This document shows, piece after piece, positions 1 through 11,937 of a stretch of DNA of 64,000 nt (position 1 is the stretch's first letter; each line of letters starts with the position of its first letter). The notes below the pieces were generated by a model. That model searched no databases and was not told the origin of the DNA. It worked only from the letters and a program-made list of their open reading frames with translations. The translations under genes and the position numbers were made by a program. The DNA is from Apodemus sylvaticus (taxonomy: Eukaryota > Chordata > Mammalia > Rodentia > Muridae), in assembly GCF_947179515.1 (NCBI RefSeq), contig NC_067478.1:2769224-2833223 (forward strand), in the 5' to 3' direction.

Positions 1-619
1 GCAGACCCCTGGGCAGATCGCCCAGACTGAAGCCTGCTCCGGTGTCTTCACTTAACCACCCTCTGCCTCAGTTTCCCCATCTGTAGAATGGAAAGCATGG
101 CCAAAGGCTGCCATGGTGCGTGAGTGATGATTGTGAGAAGGCCCTGGTGACCCTGGTGTGCCATGGAACACCCATCACCAGGACTCTGCATCTCAGTTAG
201 CCATGGGTTCCTCCCCCACCCCCACCCCGGAGTGGGAAGGGATCTCGTGACTTTTGGGGTGCCCACAGAAACACTGTCTATCTAGTCTTGTCCTGAATCG
301 CTTGCTCCTGTGGTGTGGTGTGCCCTGCACCCTCCCTCCTTCCCTCCCAGGCGCACCCCTGCTGAGTAGGGAGAACCAGGTGCCAGGGCTGAAGGCCAGG
401 GCTGGCTCACAATGCAATGTTCCTCCATTATAATTTATAGCTTGCTTGCCTGCCTCCCAAACGGCTTGGGGTGGGTGAAGGCTGTAACAGGCGACTTGCT
501 AACGAGAGCCACCTTACAGTAAAAGCCTGTTTCTGAGGAAAACAAACAAACAAACAAACCAGGAGGAAGATAAAAAGTACACCAAGCACCTGGGAACTAC
601 AGCCACAGTTACAGGTCAA
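1..619. other. Single-copy sequence, no gene seen
   Basis: No SINE, no convincing splice-flanked coding stretch and no RNA gene is visible here. A short (AAAC)n run lies near 540-560. Confidence 0.5.
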
Positions 620-790
620 GACTTATGGGTCAGCTAGAGGGACTCAGAGAGCCAAGGTGTCTGTTGCCAGGCCTGACAGCCTGAGTTCAATCCCAGGACC
701 CACATGGGGCGGGGGGAAGAATTGACTCCCACAAGTCCTCTCACAACACAAATACAAAAACATAAAATGTAAGTTTTTAAATTCTTTATA
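620..790 (+). mobile_element. B3-type SINE (B2/B3 family)
   Basis: The order of blocks is that of a tRNA-derived rodent SINE: a degraded 'gctcag' A-box region, then 'cctgagttcaatcccaggacccacatg' split by a few changes, then 'actcccacaagt.gtcctctcac' and an A-rich tail. It is old and diverged. Confidence 0.75.
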
Positions 791-1444
791 TTAAGAAACT
801 CCGTGTAACAAGAGTCCTGTCTGTCACACAAGGGAGAGGGACAGAACAGGAGCTGGTGGCCCTGGAACAGGTGTGTTCTGCCTTTGCAAAGATCAGACTT
901 CAGGTCTAGAAGTCAGCATGAGACTCACAGAAGTAGTTCTGTCTGTCCGCCTGCAGGACCTGACCAGGGAAGGGGCAGGAACTGCTCCTTATGTAGGACT
1001 TCAAGAAATCCTAGGAATTCCCCAGATTCTAAGCTGCCGCTTCTCCCTGTGTCCACAGGAGGTGGATCCCACTTCCCACTGTCCACTCCCCTCCTGTTTC
1101 TTTCATGGCCAAGTAAATATCATTTAGATCATATTTTTCCAAGGGGAAGTATTAAAAATAAACTTCTAGAATTACTAATCCATACCTTGAGCTAAATTAA
1201 TGAAATGTGCGGGAAGACCATGGTGTTTTATTTGAGCAAGTCTGAGGAGAGTGAGATGCCAAATTTGGTGGATTAAGTGTTAGTGATAAGGGGCAAATTC
1301 CTCATGTGGCTGCTTCAGAGAAGGGGGAGGGCTGAAGTTTTGCTTGTTTTGCTTTAATGTGTTCATGTATGTGTGTTTCTGTAAACATGCATGTGTGCTT
1401 TTGTTCCCATAATGGCCAGAAGTCAGCCTATATCTCTTCTCGTT
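791..1444. other. Single-copy sequence, no gene seen
   Basis: Two overlapping short open frames occur but neither has splice-site context or codon-like composition. No repeat is recognised. Confidence 0.45.
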
Positions 1445-1665
1445 TGCTCTCCATATTAGAGTTTGAGAGGGGGCCTCGCCTTGGCCTGGGGCTCACCGTT
1501 TCATCTACACAGGCCAGCAAGCCCAGGAATGCTCCTGTCTCTGCCTCCCCAGTGCTGAGAAGATAAGCACAGCTGGCTTCAACAGGTGGCTCTAGGGATT
1601 GAACTCATGCCCTGTGCTTGGGTGGCAAGCACTTTCCCCGCTGAGCCGTCTCCAGCCCCGGTGCG
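1445..1665 (-). mobile_element. B4-type SINE
   Basis: On the minus strand this reads as an ID-like (tRNA-derived) head followed by a B1-like (7SL-derived) body, the arrangement of the B4 family. On the plus strand the end shows 'ctgagccgtctccagcccc'. Confidence 0.7.
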
Positions 1666-2205
1666 GCCTCCCTCAGACAGGGCAGATGCAGGTGCTGCCA
1701 GGTTTGCAGCGGCTTGCACACACCCATGTTCCCCTCTAGGTTTGTGCAGGACCAGGTCACTGAGAAAGCCCAGAAATGAGCAGATACCGCATCCATCCGG
1801 GGGCTCCGTGTGCCTCCATCAGCAAGACTGCAGGTTTGGGAGTCATCGGGCTTAGTAATGAGACCTAAAAGTCTGCAGGCATGACTGTGTTAGCAGGGGA
1901 CAGGAAGAGGCCACTCTGGAACTCAGTAGGCTTTGGAGTACAGACAGGAAACTAGATGGGTCATCCCACCGTCAGGCTTGAATCCGATCCACTCAGAGGA
2001 GCTGAGAAGCCCGCAGCAAGCAACAAGCCAGAGCAAGCTCTCGGCAGGGGTGTGGGGACCACAATCCCAGGGCCAAGCTTCGGGGGGACGGCACAAGAAT
2101 GTGGGGGAGGGCGGGGACGCTGAGTAGTTCACATCTGAAAAGCCCTTGCTGGCCTACACCAGCCCTGGCCCAGGCACTGACTGATTAAATGCAGAGGCGC
2201 AGGCA
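1666..2205. other. Single-copy sequence, no gene seen
   Basis: No recognisable repeat, RNA gene or coding exon. Confidence 0.4.
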
Positions 2206-2273
2206 AGGCCTGCAGGGAGGCAGGGGTATGGCAGATTCCAGGCCTGTGTGGAGGCAGGGGTATGGCAGCTCCA
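2206..2273. repeat. Tandem duplication of about 34 bp
   Basis: Two adjacent copies share the blocks 'aggcctg' and 'ggaggcaggggtatggcag'. A third partial copy starts just after. Confidence 0.8.
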
Positions 2274-2353
2274 AGGCCTGCCCGCCCTACAAGATCAGCC
2301 TGAGCAGCTCAATGAGAGGGAACCACAAAATAAAAAGGCTAATAAAATGGGAG

Positions 2354-2397
2354 GGTGGGCTGTGGTGGGCTGTGGTGGGCTGTGGTGGGCTGTGGTG
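2354..2397. repeat. Tandem 10-mer, about four copies
   Basis: The unit ggtgggctgt is repeated about four times without interruption. Confidence 0.9.
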
Positions 2398-2460
2398 CAG
2401 CTTCATGACGGAGCACTTATCTAGAAAGTGTGGTCCTCAGTGCTGAAAAGAAAAGTACTG

Positions 2461-2527
2461 ACGAGGAGGAGAGGGAGGGGGAGGGGCAGGAGGAGGAGGA
2501 AGAGGAGGAAAGAGGGAAGAACAGGGA
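2461..2527. repeat. Purine (GGA-rich) low-complexity tract
   Basis: Almost pure G/A on the plus strand, mostly GAGGAG-type motifs. Confidence 0.85.
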
Positions 2528-2529
2528 GC

Positions 2530-5280
2530 AGCAGATAGTACTGATCTAGGTGCAGGAGCTTTAGAGGCAGACCCTACCAAGACCAGCAAAAATCAGACCT
2601 CCATCTTACACCTGGCTATCGCTGGTCTCCCCTGAACCCAGTGAAGGAGATTGAGACGAAGTAGCGTCCAGCTCCCCTCCACCCCACCTGCCCATCGTTC
2701 AGCCGGGTAACTCCTCAAGCGACCAGCGACCCGGCCCACAGCTCCGAGCATGGGTGAAACTGTGCCCCTCTGCTTGTCCCTCCCTCTGGCCGCGCTGCAA
2801 AGTAAACTTACAGCGGACGTTCCCACGAGCACACACTCACCACATGAGTCTGTCTCAGCCAGTGTGTGGCCAAGTCCTGGCAGAGGCTGGGCCCTGGAGG
2901 GCTGCCTGAGGGGAATCGCCAATGCCATGGGCAGACCCCAACTCCACAGAGGACTCGGAGGGAAAGCGCTCCTCCATGCGAGCTTGGCCGCAGCTCTGAG
3001 CCTTCCTCAGCAGTTTTCCAGAGCTTGCTTGTCAGGGCAGAGCTGAGGATCCCCACGCTGCCCAGGACGCACGGTGGGTTGCGTAACTCCGGCAACCAGG
3101 AACCCTATCACCTCATCTTATGAAACCACCCCAAACAGAAAAAAAAGAGGCACACCCACAACACGACACCTCTCTAGGGTGGGGCGGGTGGGGGGTGGGC
3201 AGGGAAGAAGCCTTTCCGATGGGCAGCTAGTTCTGCCTAAACTGTAGCGTAGAACAGAAAGCCACTGTTCTCCTCAGGACTCCCTGGGAAGTGAGGGCGG
3301 AGGCTCAGTGCCAGGCAGCGTCCCAGGGCTTAGCTTGGCAGAGCCCTCAGAATCCACAGAGGGCTCCCGGCATATTCAAGGTCTCCGGGGAACGCGTCTT
3401 TGTTGCACTGAGCACCTGATAGGGCTTTTTCTGGCGGGGAGGGGTGGCAGGGGCTGAATACCCAGCTCTTCAAATGCATGGTGCTGCCTGAGCCAGCAAA
3501 GCTGTCTGAGAGGGCTGCTGGGCACCATGGGCATGAGCTGTGGCTCTTGGTGGTCCCCTGGGGCTTGCTACAGGCATCCTAACCCAAAGCCTCGGTTTCC
3601 GCATCCCCCCGGGCTGGACGCCACAGACACCACACTGCCATTCCCTCGCCCTCGGTTGTAATGCTTTGAGAAAGTGGAAACTGGTCAGACAGGCTGAGGT
3701 TCCCAGGATTTCACTGGGGAGTCAGGGCTGGGATCCCAGCATGTGTTCTGAGTGTTCTGGACTCCCTCATTTCTTCCCCTCCAGAGCATGCAGCGAGTGG
3801 TCCTTAACACCCTCTCCTGGGCCCTGCCTGCCCGCATCCGTGTGCAGCCAGCTTCTTCCTGCTCCTGTCTCCCCAGACAGCTTTCCTTCCTGGATGTCGC
3901 TCGCTACTGGGACTCTGACAAGGAGGACTCCAGTTCAGGACACAAAAGCAGACACTATGCCCTCTCACTCAGGGCTCAGACCTGGAAGACACTGCCCACT
4001 ACGGCCCAGGACTCAGGAGGATCCCCACAAGGAAACCCATGTCCCCAGGACACATAAGGAGCTGGCCCGGAGAGGCCAAGGGGTCCTGTTTGAGACCCGA
4101 GAGGCACTGTAAAGAGGAAGCCCCGGAAGCCGAACGGGGTGAGACTGACTTCCCGTCCACAGTCAATACTCAAGCTCTTGCAGGAACTGGAGTTGAGCTG
4201 CCCCATAAAGACAAGAACACAGGCCTGCAGGAATTCTCCCAAGGAGGCGTTCCCAGCATGTCCCTGCACTGAGAAGAAAGATGGATTGTGTCCTATTTCT
4301 GACACCGTGTCCTGGAGTAATAGACCGGGGCCAGGGATCAGGGGCACAGGGGAGGGCAGCGGAGGTGCTACACTAGAGGGAGCAGGAGAGAGGGGTGTCC
4401 AGGCCCAGGCAGGACAGCACACACTGGCACACCTAGAAACCACAGCTGGTCTGTGCCCCTTGGGAACTGGGCAACTCCTAACACACTGGGTGTCCTGTAT
4501 ATAACTCTATAGTTAACCCAGGACAAAGAGAAGCTGCCAGAAGCCATTGTGCACAGGCAATGTGTCCTACATATGGGTGGGCAAACTGTCCTGATGTGTG
4601 TGGTAAAGTGTAATATGACAGAGTTCTAAGGCACACAGGGCCTTGGAGCCCTTTCTGTGGACACAGTGTATGGAGCCCTCCCTCTGTCAGCACTGACACT
4701 GCGTGCCACTTCCATGACGCCCATGCCAGTCTGGAGAAATACAACCCAAGAGAGAACCAAACTACACTGAACACCCGTGATGGGCTACACATGCTGCCTG
4801 GGGCCCAGTGCTACTGTCCTCAGCCTCTGTGACAATTCCATGACACACTGACCCAAGCCACAGAATGACACACCCATGAAGCAGGTTCTGAATGGAAGGC
4901 CCCTGATCTCAGATGCTGTGTGCTGTAGTGACTGCGTCCACCCTGAGATGGTTCTCACGGTCACACTCGCTGGCAGGATCAAGAATCATTTAGGAGACAA
5001 ATCTCTGCACAAGTCTGCCAGGAAGTTTCTCAACTGAGATAGCTCAGGTGGGAAAACCAACCTTGAGCGTAGGCTGCGCTATTCCTAGGGCTGGGGTCCT
5101 AGGCTGTGTAATTCATTCATCTCCTTGGCAACCGTGGATGCATCGAGACCAGCAACCTCACAATCCTGCACTCTTTTCCCCCCACCATAACAGACTTCAT
5201 TCTAAACTGTAAGCCCAAATAAACCCGCCTTCCCCATAAGCTGCTTCTGCCAGTCATGCTGCCATAGCAACATGAAAAAG
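2530..5280. other. Long mostly single-copy block, no gene seen
   Basis: No clear SINE is seen across about 2.7 kb, which is unusual in this window. A 190-codon open frame on the plus strand (3540-4112) has no splice context I trust and amino-acid use typical of GC-rich non-coding DNA. At 5200-5275, next to the putative exon, 'aagcccaaataaacc' and a following 'catgctgccatagcaacatgaaa' resemble the 3' end of a rodent LTR-like repeat. Confidence 0.4.
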
Positions 5281-5380
5281 AATGCGCGCCCGGGCCTCCG
5301 CCTGCGGCCGCACGCACACCTTTCCCGATCTCGATGGCTGAAGCCCCCTCCCCATCCCCGGCAGGGTAAGGCCAGTGTAC

Positions 5381-5678
5381 CAGTGATGGTGCAGGCATCC
5401 CGGTGCTCTCTGTAGCTGGGAGCATCTTCCACAGCCTCGCTCACATAATACTCTTCAGGGATGCCGGGGCTGCGGGCGAGGACCGCATGGCTGCAAGCCT
5501 CAGAGTCGGGCGCGGAGCTGGCCGAGGTGTCGTCGTGCAGGGCTGTGGCGTCCAGCTTGGCAGGTTTCAAGGGGAGGTGCCCACTGCCATGGGGGGGTCC
5601 CCGCTGCCGGAGTCAGGGGCAGTCAGGCAGATGGCCCCCGGGAGATTCAGTGTACCGGTAGGAGCGGCTAAAAAGAAT
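5381..5678 (-). CDS. Putative internal coding exon, minus strand, unrecognised gene
   Basis: On the minus strand a pyrimidine tract ending in CCACAG gives a strong 3' splice site at 5679/5678. A second possible acceptor, CTCCGGCAG, would start the exon at 5603. From 5603 onward one frame is open and codon-like (many C/G third positions). It encodes acidic and tyrosine-bearing sequence including LKPAKLDATALHDD, then PEEYYVSEAVEDAPSYREH. The possible 5' splice site at 5381 (CTG, then GTACAC) is weak. An alternative at about 5320 (GAAAG, then GTGTGC) would lengthen the exon. Between 5678 and 5603 a different frame is the open one (LNLPGAICLTAPDSGSGDPP). The two frames meet at a seven-C run near 5590-5597, so one extra C would make a single open exon. 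I do not recognise the protein or any domain. It lies on the same strand as the first exon proposed near 63 kb. It could also be a diverged or spurious open stretch. Confidence 0.5.
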
Positions 5679-5699
5679 CTGTGGAAGAACCCAGAGAGG

Positions 5700-6514
5700 A
5701 CACCATCATGAGGGGTCTGTGGATACATCCAGACAAAACCTTTAAGGTCAAGGCAGGGAGGTTAGGGTCTCATCACAACAGCACTACAGAGATGGTTAGC
5801 CAGCTAACTGAGCCTTAGTCCTGACACCAAAATCGGCCTTGGTCGTACTAAGGTGTTGACAAAGTGGCCTCAGTTAGAAGGGCAATGGTCATCCATCCCC
5901 AAAGGCAGAAGCCAGGGAGGGCATGGAGCAAGTCCCGATGGGAAGACCGAGAGTGTACGCTCTGAGGAAGATACAAACTGACGCTCTGCTGGGTGACGCC
6001 AGGCGATATGGTTAGCTGTACACTCAGTCATAAGTGACGCGATTAAACTCTGCTAAATGTACTCCCACAAAGAACTTGAAGGTCGGTGCCCCCTTTAAGC
6101 TACAGTGACATATAAGTGAACTCCTTCCAGAACCTTATTTAAGTCTTAACCTATCACAGGCTCCAGGGGAGAGAGGACAATGAGCCCTGGGAAGGAGGAG
6201 CAAACTACAGCAACATCAGCACCGTCGATTAGACAACTCAGACGTCCACTGAAACCAGACCGGAGAGCTACAACAAAGAGCTCCTGTTTCAAAAGCAACC
6301 TTACACGTGACCCCTCAAGACTGTGATAGAGCCCCCCAAGAAGTCAGACTCTGATTCAATAAAGGTCCTCTAGTCCCCCACCCACCTCCATGCACAGTGC
6401 ACACCTTCACCTACAAACACACACACACTCGCACACTCATTCAAAGACATCCATGGTGAAAGTCTCTAAAGGGGGTGTGGTGAGTGACATCTACAAAACC
6501 TACTTTAGTGACCG
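5700..6514. other. Single-copy sequence, no gene seen
   Basis: This is upstream of the putative exon on the minus strand, so intronic in that model. A short (CA)/(CT) low-complexity stretch lies near 6415-6440. Nothing else is recognised. Confidence 0.4.
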
Positions 6515-6830
6515 AGGAGACAGCTCAGTGGATAAAGCATTTGCCACTCGAGGACCTGAGTTCCAATCCCCAGCACCCATGTAAAGGTCAGCCGGGCACA
6601 GTAGTTCGTGTCTGAAATCCAGCATTTCTACAGCATGATGGAAGGTGGAAGAGGCTCACATGCCAGGCAGCCTAGTGAACAGAGCAACAGACAGACCCTC
6701 CTCAAACTCAAGAGAAGGTGAGGTCTGATACCCACGGTGTCCTTGAACGTTTACCTCTGTGCTGTGGCACACATACTTGCACACGCATACACTTACATAG
6801 AGCACACACATACATATGCACAGATGGTCA
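6515..6830 (+). mobile_element. B4-type SINE
   Basis: An ID-like head with 'gacagctcagtggataaagca' shortened variants and 'gagttccaatccccagcacccatg' type sequence is followed by a B1-like body and a CA-rich tail. Confidence 0.7.
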
Positions 6831-7029
6831 AAGAGGACGGAAATGTGACTTAGTCATTACGTCTGTACTGCTCTTCTCGGAGTTCATGCTGGCTGGGTCA
6901 CAGCCATCTCTTACTCTAGGCTTGGCTCTAAAGCTCCAGGCTTTCTGGTGTCTTTTTTTTCTGGCCTCCATGGTCACCCACAAACATATGCACAGACACA
7001 CAATCACGAATAAAACTAAAATGAGTCTT
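6831..7029. other. Single-copy sequence, no gene seen
   Basis: No recognised repeat. A T8 run sits near 6951. Confidence 0.35.
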
Positions 7030-7225
7030 TGGTACCAGAGAGACGACTTGGCAGTTAAGAGCATCTACTGCTCTTGCAGAGAGGACCTCGGCGCTTTCCA
7101 GTCGCCGTATCAGGATACACGAAGCTTCCTATAACTCCAGCTCCAGGGGATCTGATGTGGCTTCCTCAGAAACCTCATGCACATGGGCACATAAACTCAC
7201 ACAGGTGCACACACACAACAGAAAG
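7030..7225 (+). mobile_element. B3-type SINE
   Basis: The blocks 'ttaagagcatctactgctct', 'ataactccagctccagggg' and a CA-rich tail with 'cacatgggcac' are in the order of B3. Confidence 0.8.
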
Positions 7226-7774
7226 AATCTACATGGACAGAGAGTATGAAATGGGAAGAGGCGGGAGGTTCTGCCCACCTTGAGGAAACAGAAGCAAGGG
7301 AAGCCTCCAATGAATGCGAATGTGGGTGCTGCAAACGTGGAGAAGCAGCCTGGAGAGAAGGCACAAAGCATTCTGGGTATCAGGGCTTGAAGTCAGCACG
7401 CCGGAAGTCCTCCTCCACTGTTGCCAGCCATGCTCTGGCATAGAAATTCTCTAGGTGAGGCTAAGGGACACCTCCCTGGCCGTCTTGGGCAGGTAATGGC
7501 TTCCTCTGCACACGCCGGCTGTGTTCGGCCTCTGGTCTGGACACTGACTGGCGGGGAACAGTCTAACAAGTGACACATCTGTATACATCTTCACAGAAGT
7601 GGGAGAAAGAAAGTTTGAGCGCCCCACTCTGGGGACCAGTGTTAACAGGAAATGATCCACCACCAGGTTAGTTCTGAAGAGTTCCAGAAAAACAAAGAAA
7701 GAAAGAAAAAATCCAAAACCCATGAAGGCGAGATTAAAAGGAAACAAAAAAGTACAGTGTTTCAAAAAAGATGT
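7226..7774. other. Single-copy sequence, no gene seen
   Basis: A-rich and otherwise unremarkable. A GAAA-rich stretch lies near 7695-7715. Confidence 0.35.
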
Positions 7775-7970
7775 TTAAAGATGTGTTTATTTAGTTCATG
7801 TGTACAAGTGTTTTGCCGTCTCTCGGTGCAGTGTGATTAGTGCCAGAGGAGGCCAGAAATGGAACCCACAGAACTGGAGTCACGTACAGGTGGCGGTGAG
7901 CAGCATCGAACCTGGGTCCTCCGGGAAAGCAGCCTTGACCTTAACCTCCTAAGGAGCCTCACTCGGTCAC
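7775..7970 (-). mobile_element. B2/B3-type SINE
   Basis: Reads on the minus strand. On the plus strand it starts with 'gtgtttatttagttcatgtg' and runs through 'ggccagaaatggaacc' and 'gaacctgggtcctc' to a degraded 5' end. It is old. Confidence 0.65.
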
Positions 7971-8184
7971 CCAACGACCCACGCGACTTCCCCATTTGGT
8001 TTCTGGCTTGAATAAAGTCGCAGTCGGAACCTGGGGAGACCCAGCGATGCCAGGGAAGGGGAAGTAATTCACCCCAGGGCGTGAGTCTGCAGAAACCCTT
8101 ACGTCAGCATTTCTACTCAAGCTGTGCTTTCTGCCAATGGCCCAAGATCTTGACGAACTCAAGAAGCAAAAATAAGCAAACAGC

Positions 8185-8375
8185 CAGGATGGGACACCAG
8201 GAGAGGCCAAGGACTGGGAAAACAGCCCCATGGGCGCAGAGGGTCTGAGTTCTATCCCCAGCACTCGTATAAAGAGAGTCGGGTGGTGGTGTCCGTAATC
8301 TTATGCTGGAGAGTTGGAGATGGGTAGACCACATGTGTACACATGTTCAAACATGTATACACACACACAAGGCAG
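8185..8375 (+). mobile_element. B4-like SINE, diverged
   Basis: The ID-type segment 'ggtctgagttctatccccag' is followed by 'gggtggtggtgtccgtaatc', the start of a B1-like body. Confidence 0.55.
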
Positions 8376-9224
8376 AAAGGAAAACTGGTCAGAGGCTGCA
8401 CAATACACAGGCTTCAACAGCCCCGGGCACCATCTGTGGGGGGGAGACAGGAAAAGGAAGCTAAGCTTCCGGGCTGCTGAGACACAGGCTAGATCCCCGC
8501 AGGTGGCTGAGCCAAGCCCTCCTCTGCCCACGCCCGAGACTGTGCAGCAGATCGTACAGCTGTGAGGAAGGCATGCCAACCCTGTGTTCTGCATACAGCA
8601 ATCTCCATATGCCGGTCACCACCCTCGAAATCACTCAGACTGCTCAAGAATGTGAGCCTTGTATGTCCCTAAAATTACATTTCAAACAGCTCTCTATGGC
8701 AGCACACAGCTACACAAGAGTGCCACTGCCGGCCCCTTCTGGGGCTGACGGGAGCACAGGACCGGCCACTACATAAGAGTTAGCTGCCCACCGTCGCTAA
8801 CCTTCCTGTGTGGCCAACTCTTCTTAACTGACCCCAGTTAGAGGTAAGGAAATAGTGCTCTGAGGGGACACTGAGTCAGCAGAGGATCCCAGTGTGAAGT
8901 TGTTTCCTGGCACTGAGTGCTGTGTCTCCCGGCCTCCCCTCACTCAAACAGGCTCAGGAGAAGGTCCTGGATGGCTCTGGCCCCAGCAAAGCCTGGCACA
9001 CACAGAGCCAGGGCTTTCTTCCAGACAGAGGGAACAAACGGGGCTTTTGAAAAGCCTGCCCATGGATGAAGCAGCGCACTGTGGGCCGTGCGGTTGACTG
9101 GCTGCAGCCTGGGGAGCCCGGGGGAGATGGGACCCCTGTCAGCAGAGGAGTGAGAGGTTCTGCAGCCTGGACATTTGAGCAGACAAAGGGGTGTCAGAAA
9201 GATAACAGTCAGTCGAGGTGCGGG
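8376..9224. other. Single-copy sequence, no gene seen
   Basis: No recognised repeat or exon. Confidence 0.4.
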
Positions 9225-9597
9225 CAGAGCGAGAGCATATGCTAGGGAGAGGACCATACGCCAGTGGGAGGAGGGGGGGAGGAAGAAGCATACGCCAGGG
9301 GGAGGAGCGTACACGGGGGGGGGGGGGGGGGGGAGGAGCATACGCCAGGGGAAGGAGTGTACACGGGTGGGGGGGGTGGGGGGCGGAAGGAAGGAGCATA
9401 TGCCAGGGGGAGGAGCGTACACCTGGGGGAGGAGCATATGCCAGGGGGAGGAGCGTACACCCGGGGGGGAGGAGCATACGCCAGGGGAAGGAGTGTACGG
9501 GGGGGGGGGGGGGGGGGGGGGGGAGCATATGCCAGGGGGAGGAGAGTACACCTGGGGGAGGAGCATATGCCAGGGGGAGGAGCATACACCCAAGGGC
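9225..9597. repeat. G-rich minisatellite
   Basis: Roughly seven or eight imperfect units of about 40-58 bp, each built from 'gcatatgccaggg' or 'gcatacgccaggg', then 'gaggagcgtacac' and a guanine run. The G runs reach more than twenty bases (near 9307-9332 and 9490-9521). Long proline/glycine-rich open frames on both strands are by-products of this repeat, not genes. Confidence 0.9.
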
Positions 9598-10546
9598 TGA
9601 AGGTGCAACAAGTGTTCCTTTCTTTTCTAGAATACCATACAATGGATTTCTCCCTCACCCTCAGATTTCTGCTCCCTCGACTCCATGGATCCTTGAGCCT
9701 AAACTTGACCTCAGAGAAACCTCTTATGTTTTGTAGCCAATATCTCTTTCCTGTGTTTTGTGAGTTTCCGTCTATTTCCCTGCTAACCTTCACCGCGGTG
9801 AAGTCTCCCCTCAGTCACCACCTCCTGGCTGCAGCCCTGGGCTCCTGAGGGGTCTCTACGATGTGGGGGCGCCACATGCATTTGTGAAGCCGTGGGTGTA
9901 AGGACAGGAGGTGGTCCTGATCTGAGAGTGTGGAAAGACCCAGAGTGGCCTCAGGGGTAAGCACACAGGCTGGGCACACACACAGCCTGTCTTCTCGTTT
10001 CTAATTTAGGAACGAGCCCCTAGGAAGGCAGCCAGTCTTCAGGCCGGGCATCGAGGGCGGTCACTGGAAGTCCTGGTTCCCACCTGGGGCCAGCACACGC
10101 ATGGAGTAAGGCAGGATCATGACAGGGAATACAGAGGGACAAGGGTAGAGGATCAGTCCCCCAGTCTGCGATCTAGGTCACCCTTCCTGCAGGCTGGGCC
10201 AGGAAACTTCAGCACAGCCAAAAAGGCCAAAATCACCAGCGATAAAACATGTTTCTCTGATGACACCGCAGACAGGGACACTGTACCAGCTTTGGGCCAT
10301 GGTGTGTCTGTGGCCTGTGTTGCCTCCTCTGTCACCCTAAGTCTAAACAACATGCTCCCTAAAACCACCTTACAGTTCCAGTTACAACTGGAGGGTTTTA
10401 AGGGAATGAAGTAAGCCAGCTCATAGAGGTTTTCTTAATTCTCAAACTTGGCTTCATCTTTAAACCTCAATGTAAACTGAATCCTTTGAACAACATAAAC
10501 ACACACCATGGTAAAGACACCTAGGTGTGGCTTTCTTGTCATTCAC
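9598..10546. other. Single-copy sequence, no gene seen
   Basis: No recognised SINE or exon. Confidence 0.4.
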
Positions 10547-10678
10547 TCATATATACATATATGTATGTATTTATGTATGTATGTATGTATGTGTATATAT
10601 ATTCACACACATATAGGTATGTGTGTATGTATGTGTATATATATATATATATATATACATATATATGTATATATATGA
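10547..10678. repeat. (TATG)n/(TA)n microsatellite
   Basis: A compound array of ATGT/TATG units, a (TA)n core and a mirrored arm. Confidence 0.9.
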
Positions 10679-10714
10679 ATGATAGAGGCATGCTTTTCCT
10701 AAGCACACTGCTCC

Positions 10715-10775
10715 CATCTCCCTCCCTACTCCTCCCCCTCTTCCTCCTTCCCCCTCCTCCTCCCTTTATCCCATT
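10715..10775. repeat. Pyrimidine (CTCC) tract
   Basis: Almost pure C/T on the plus strand, following the TA-rich microsatellite. Confidence 0.8.
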
Positions 10776-11937
10776 TCATTTTCCCCTTGAAGCATGCACT
10801 CTCTCTGATTCCTCGCTTACTTCATCCTCAGTCCTTTCTGCTAAGTAGCCAGGAACCTGGCTTTATCTCTGCGGATATCCCTGGGGGTACGGGACTCTTG
10901 GGGCCTCCAGCAGCAATGCTGGCTGTGTCTGGCAGTGTCCCTCTGCAGCTGACAAGGGGACTGTGAGAGGTGCTGGTGCCTCTCTTTCCACCATGGCAAT
11001 CCTTCAGTGGCCACTGTCCGGCCACTGTTACTGTCAGCCGCTCAGAAGGTGCTGAGGCTAACTTGTACTATTTTAAAGTACAGGCGTCCCTGGCACACCC
11101 AGGATTGGAAGATGAGCTACTGCCTGGAATGTGTAGCTGCGTTTAATGCTCGCTCGTAACTTACCGGGCGGCATTAGCATCTGCTTTCCTCGGGACAATC
11201 TGGGCTCGGGGAAGCCAAACAACCTGCCAAGAAGCATGGCCTTGCCTGAGTGGATCCAAATATGCTACTGCTCAGGCTGAGCAGTGCTGGACTTAAGGAG
11301 AGTCGGCACGCCATGTGGCCACTCCCGACCAACCATTCCCTCTGCTCTATAAGATGGCATTCCCGCCATAGCAGACTCAGAGGGGTTCCATGACACCACA
11401 CCGGCCTATACCTGTCCCAGGCAGCCGGGATGTGGGCTCCAGAGCCTCCGTAACTCCCTTCTTACTGCTCTCTGACCTCTGATGACCTTCCTGACACTCC
11501 CATGAGTCCACGGGCTCTATAGCAAGTAGCTAGTGGGAACTGGCATGCCAACACTGAACAGTGGAACAGGAGACAAGTTTCAGCCAGGTGGGGTAAAGAG
11601 CACGGTGGCCAAGAAGCCAACTAACAGGCTGAGTGTGCTACCCATGACTCACTTCAGAGTCTCGACTAGGCTACACACAGGATGCTAATCATCCTGTTCA
11701 CAGGCGGTTTTTAGTTTGTTCTCGATAGAACCATCCTCATGATGAGAGGGTATAGAAAGGTATGGGGAAGTCAGGAGCGTGTTCACAGTTCATCCCAGGC
11801 AACGGCAGATGGAGGGCTAATGAGAATTTCTCAGGAAACGTCAGCCTGTGCAGACACCAAGGTTAACAGTACCTTGGCAGGGCATCCTGTGACCAAGTTG
11901 TGAGGACCCCACATCAGACAACTCCCTCTGAACATCA
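10776..11937. other. Single-copy sequence, no gene seen
   Basis: About 1.1 kb with no recognised repeat, RNA gene or exon. Confidence 0.4.

Noticed and set aside
3540..4112. 190-codon open frame on the plus strand
   Set aside because: No codon bias, no recognisable domain, and overlapping open frames on both strands in GC-rich DNA.
8940..9848. Several 140-220 codon proline- or glycine-rich open frames on both strands
   Set aside because: They arise from the G-rich minisatellite, exist in many frames at once and have no splice or start context.
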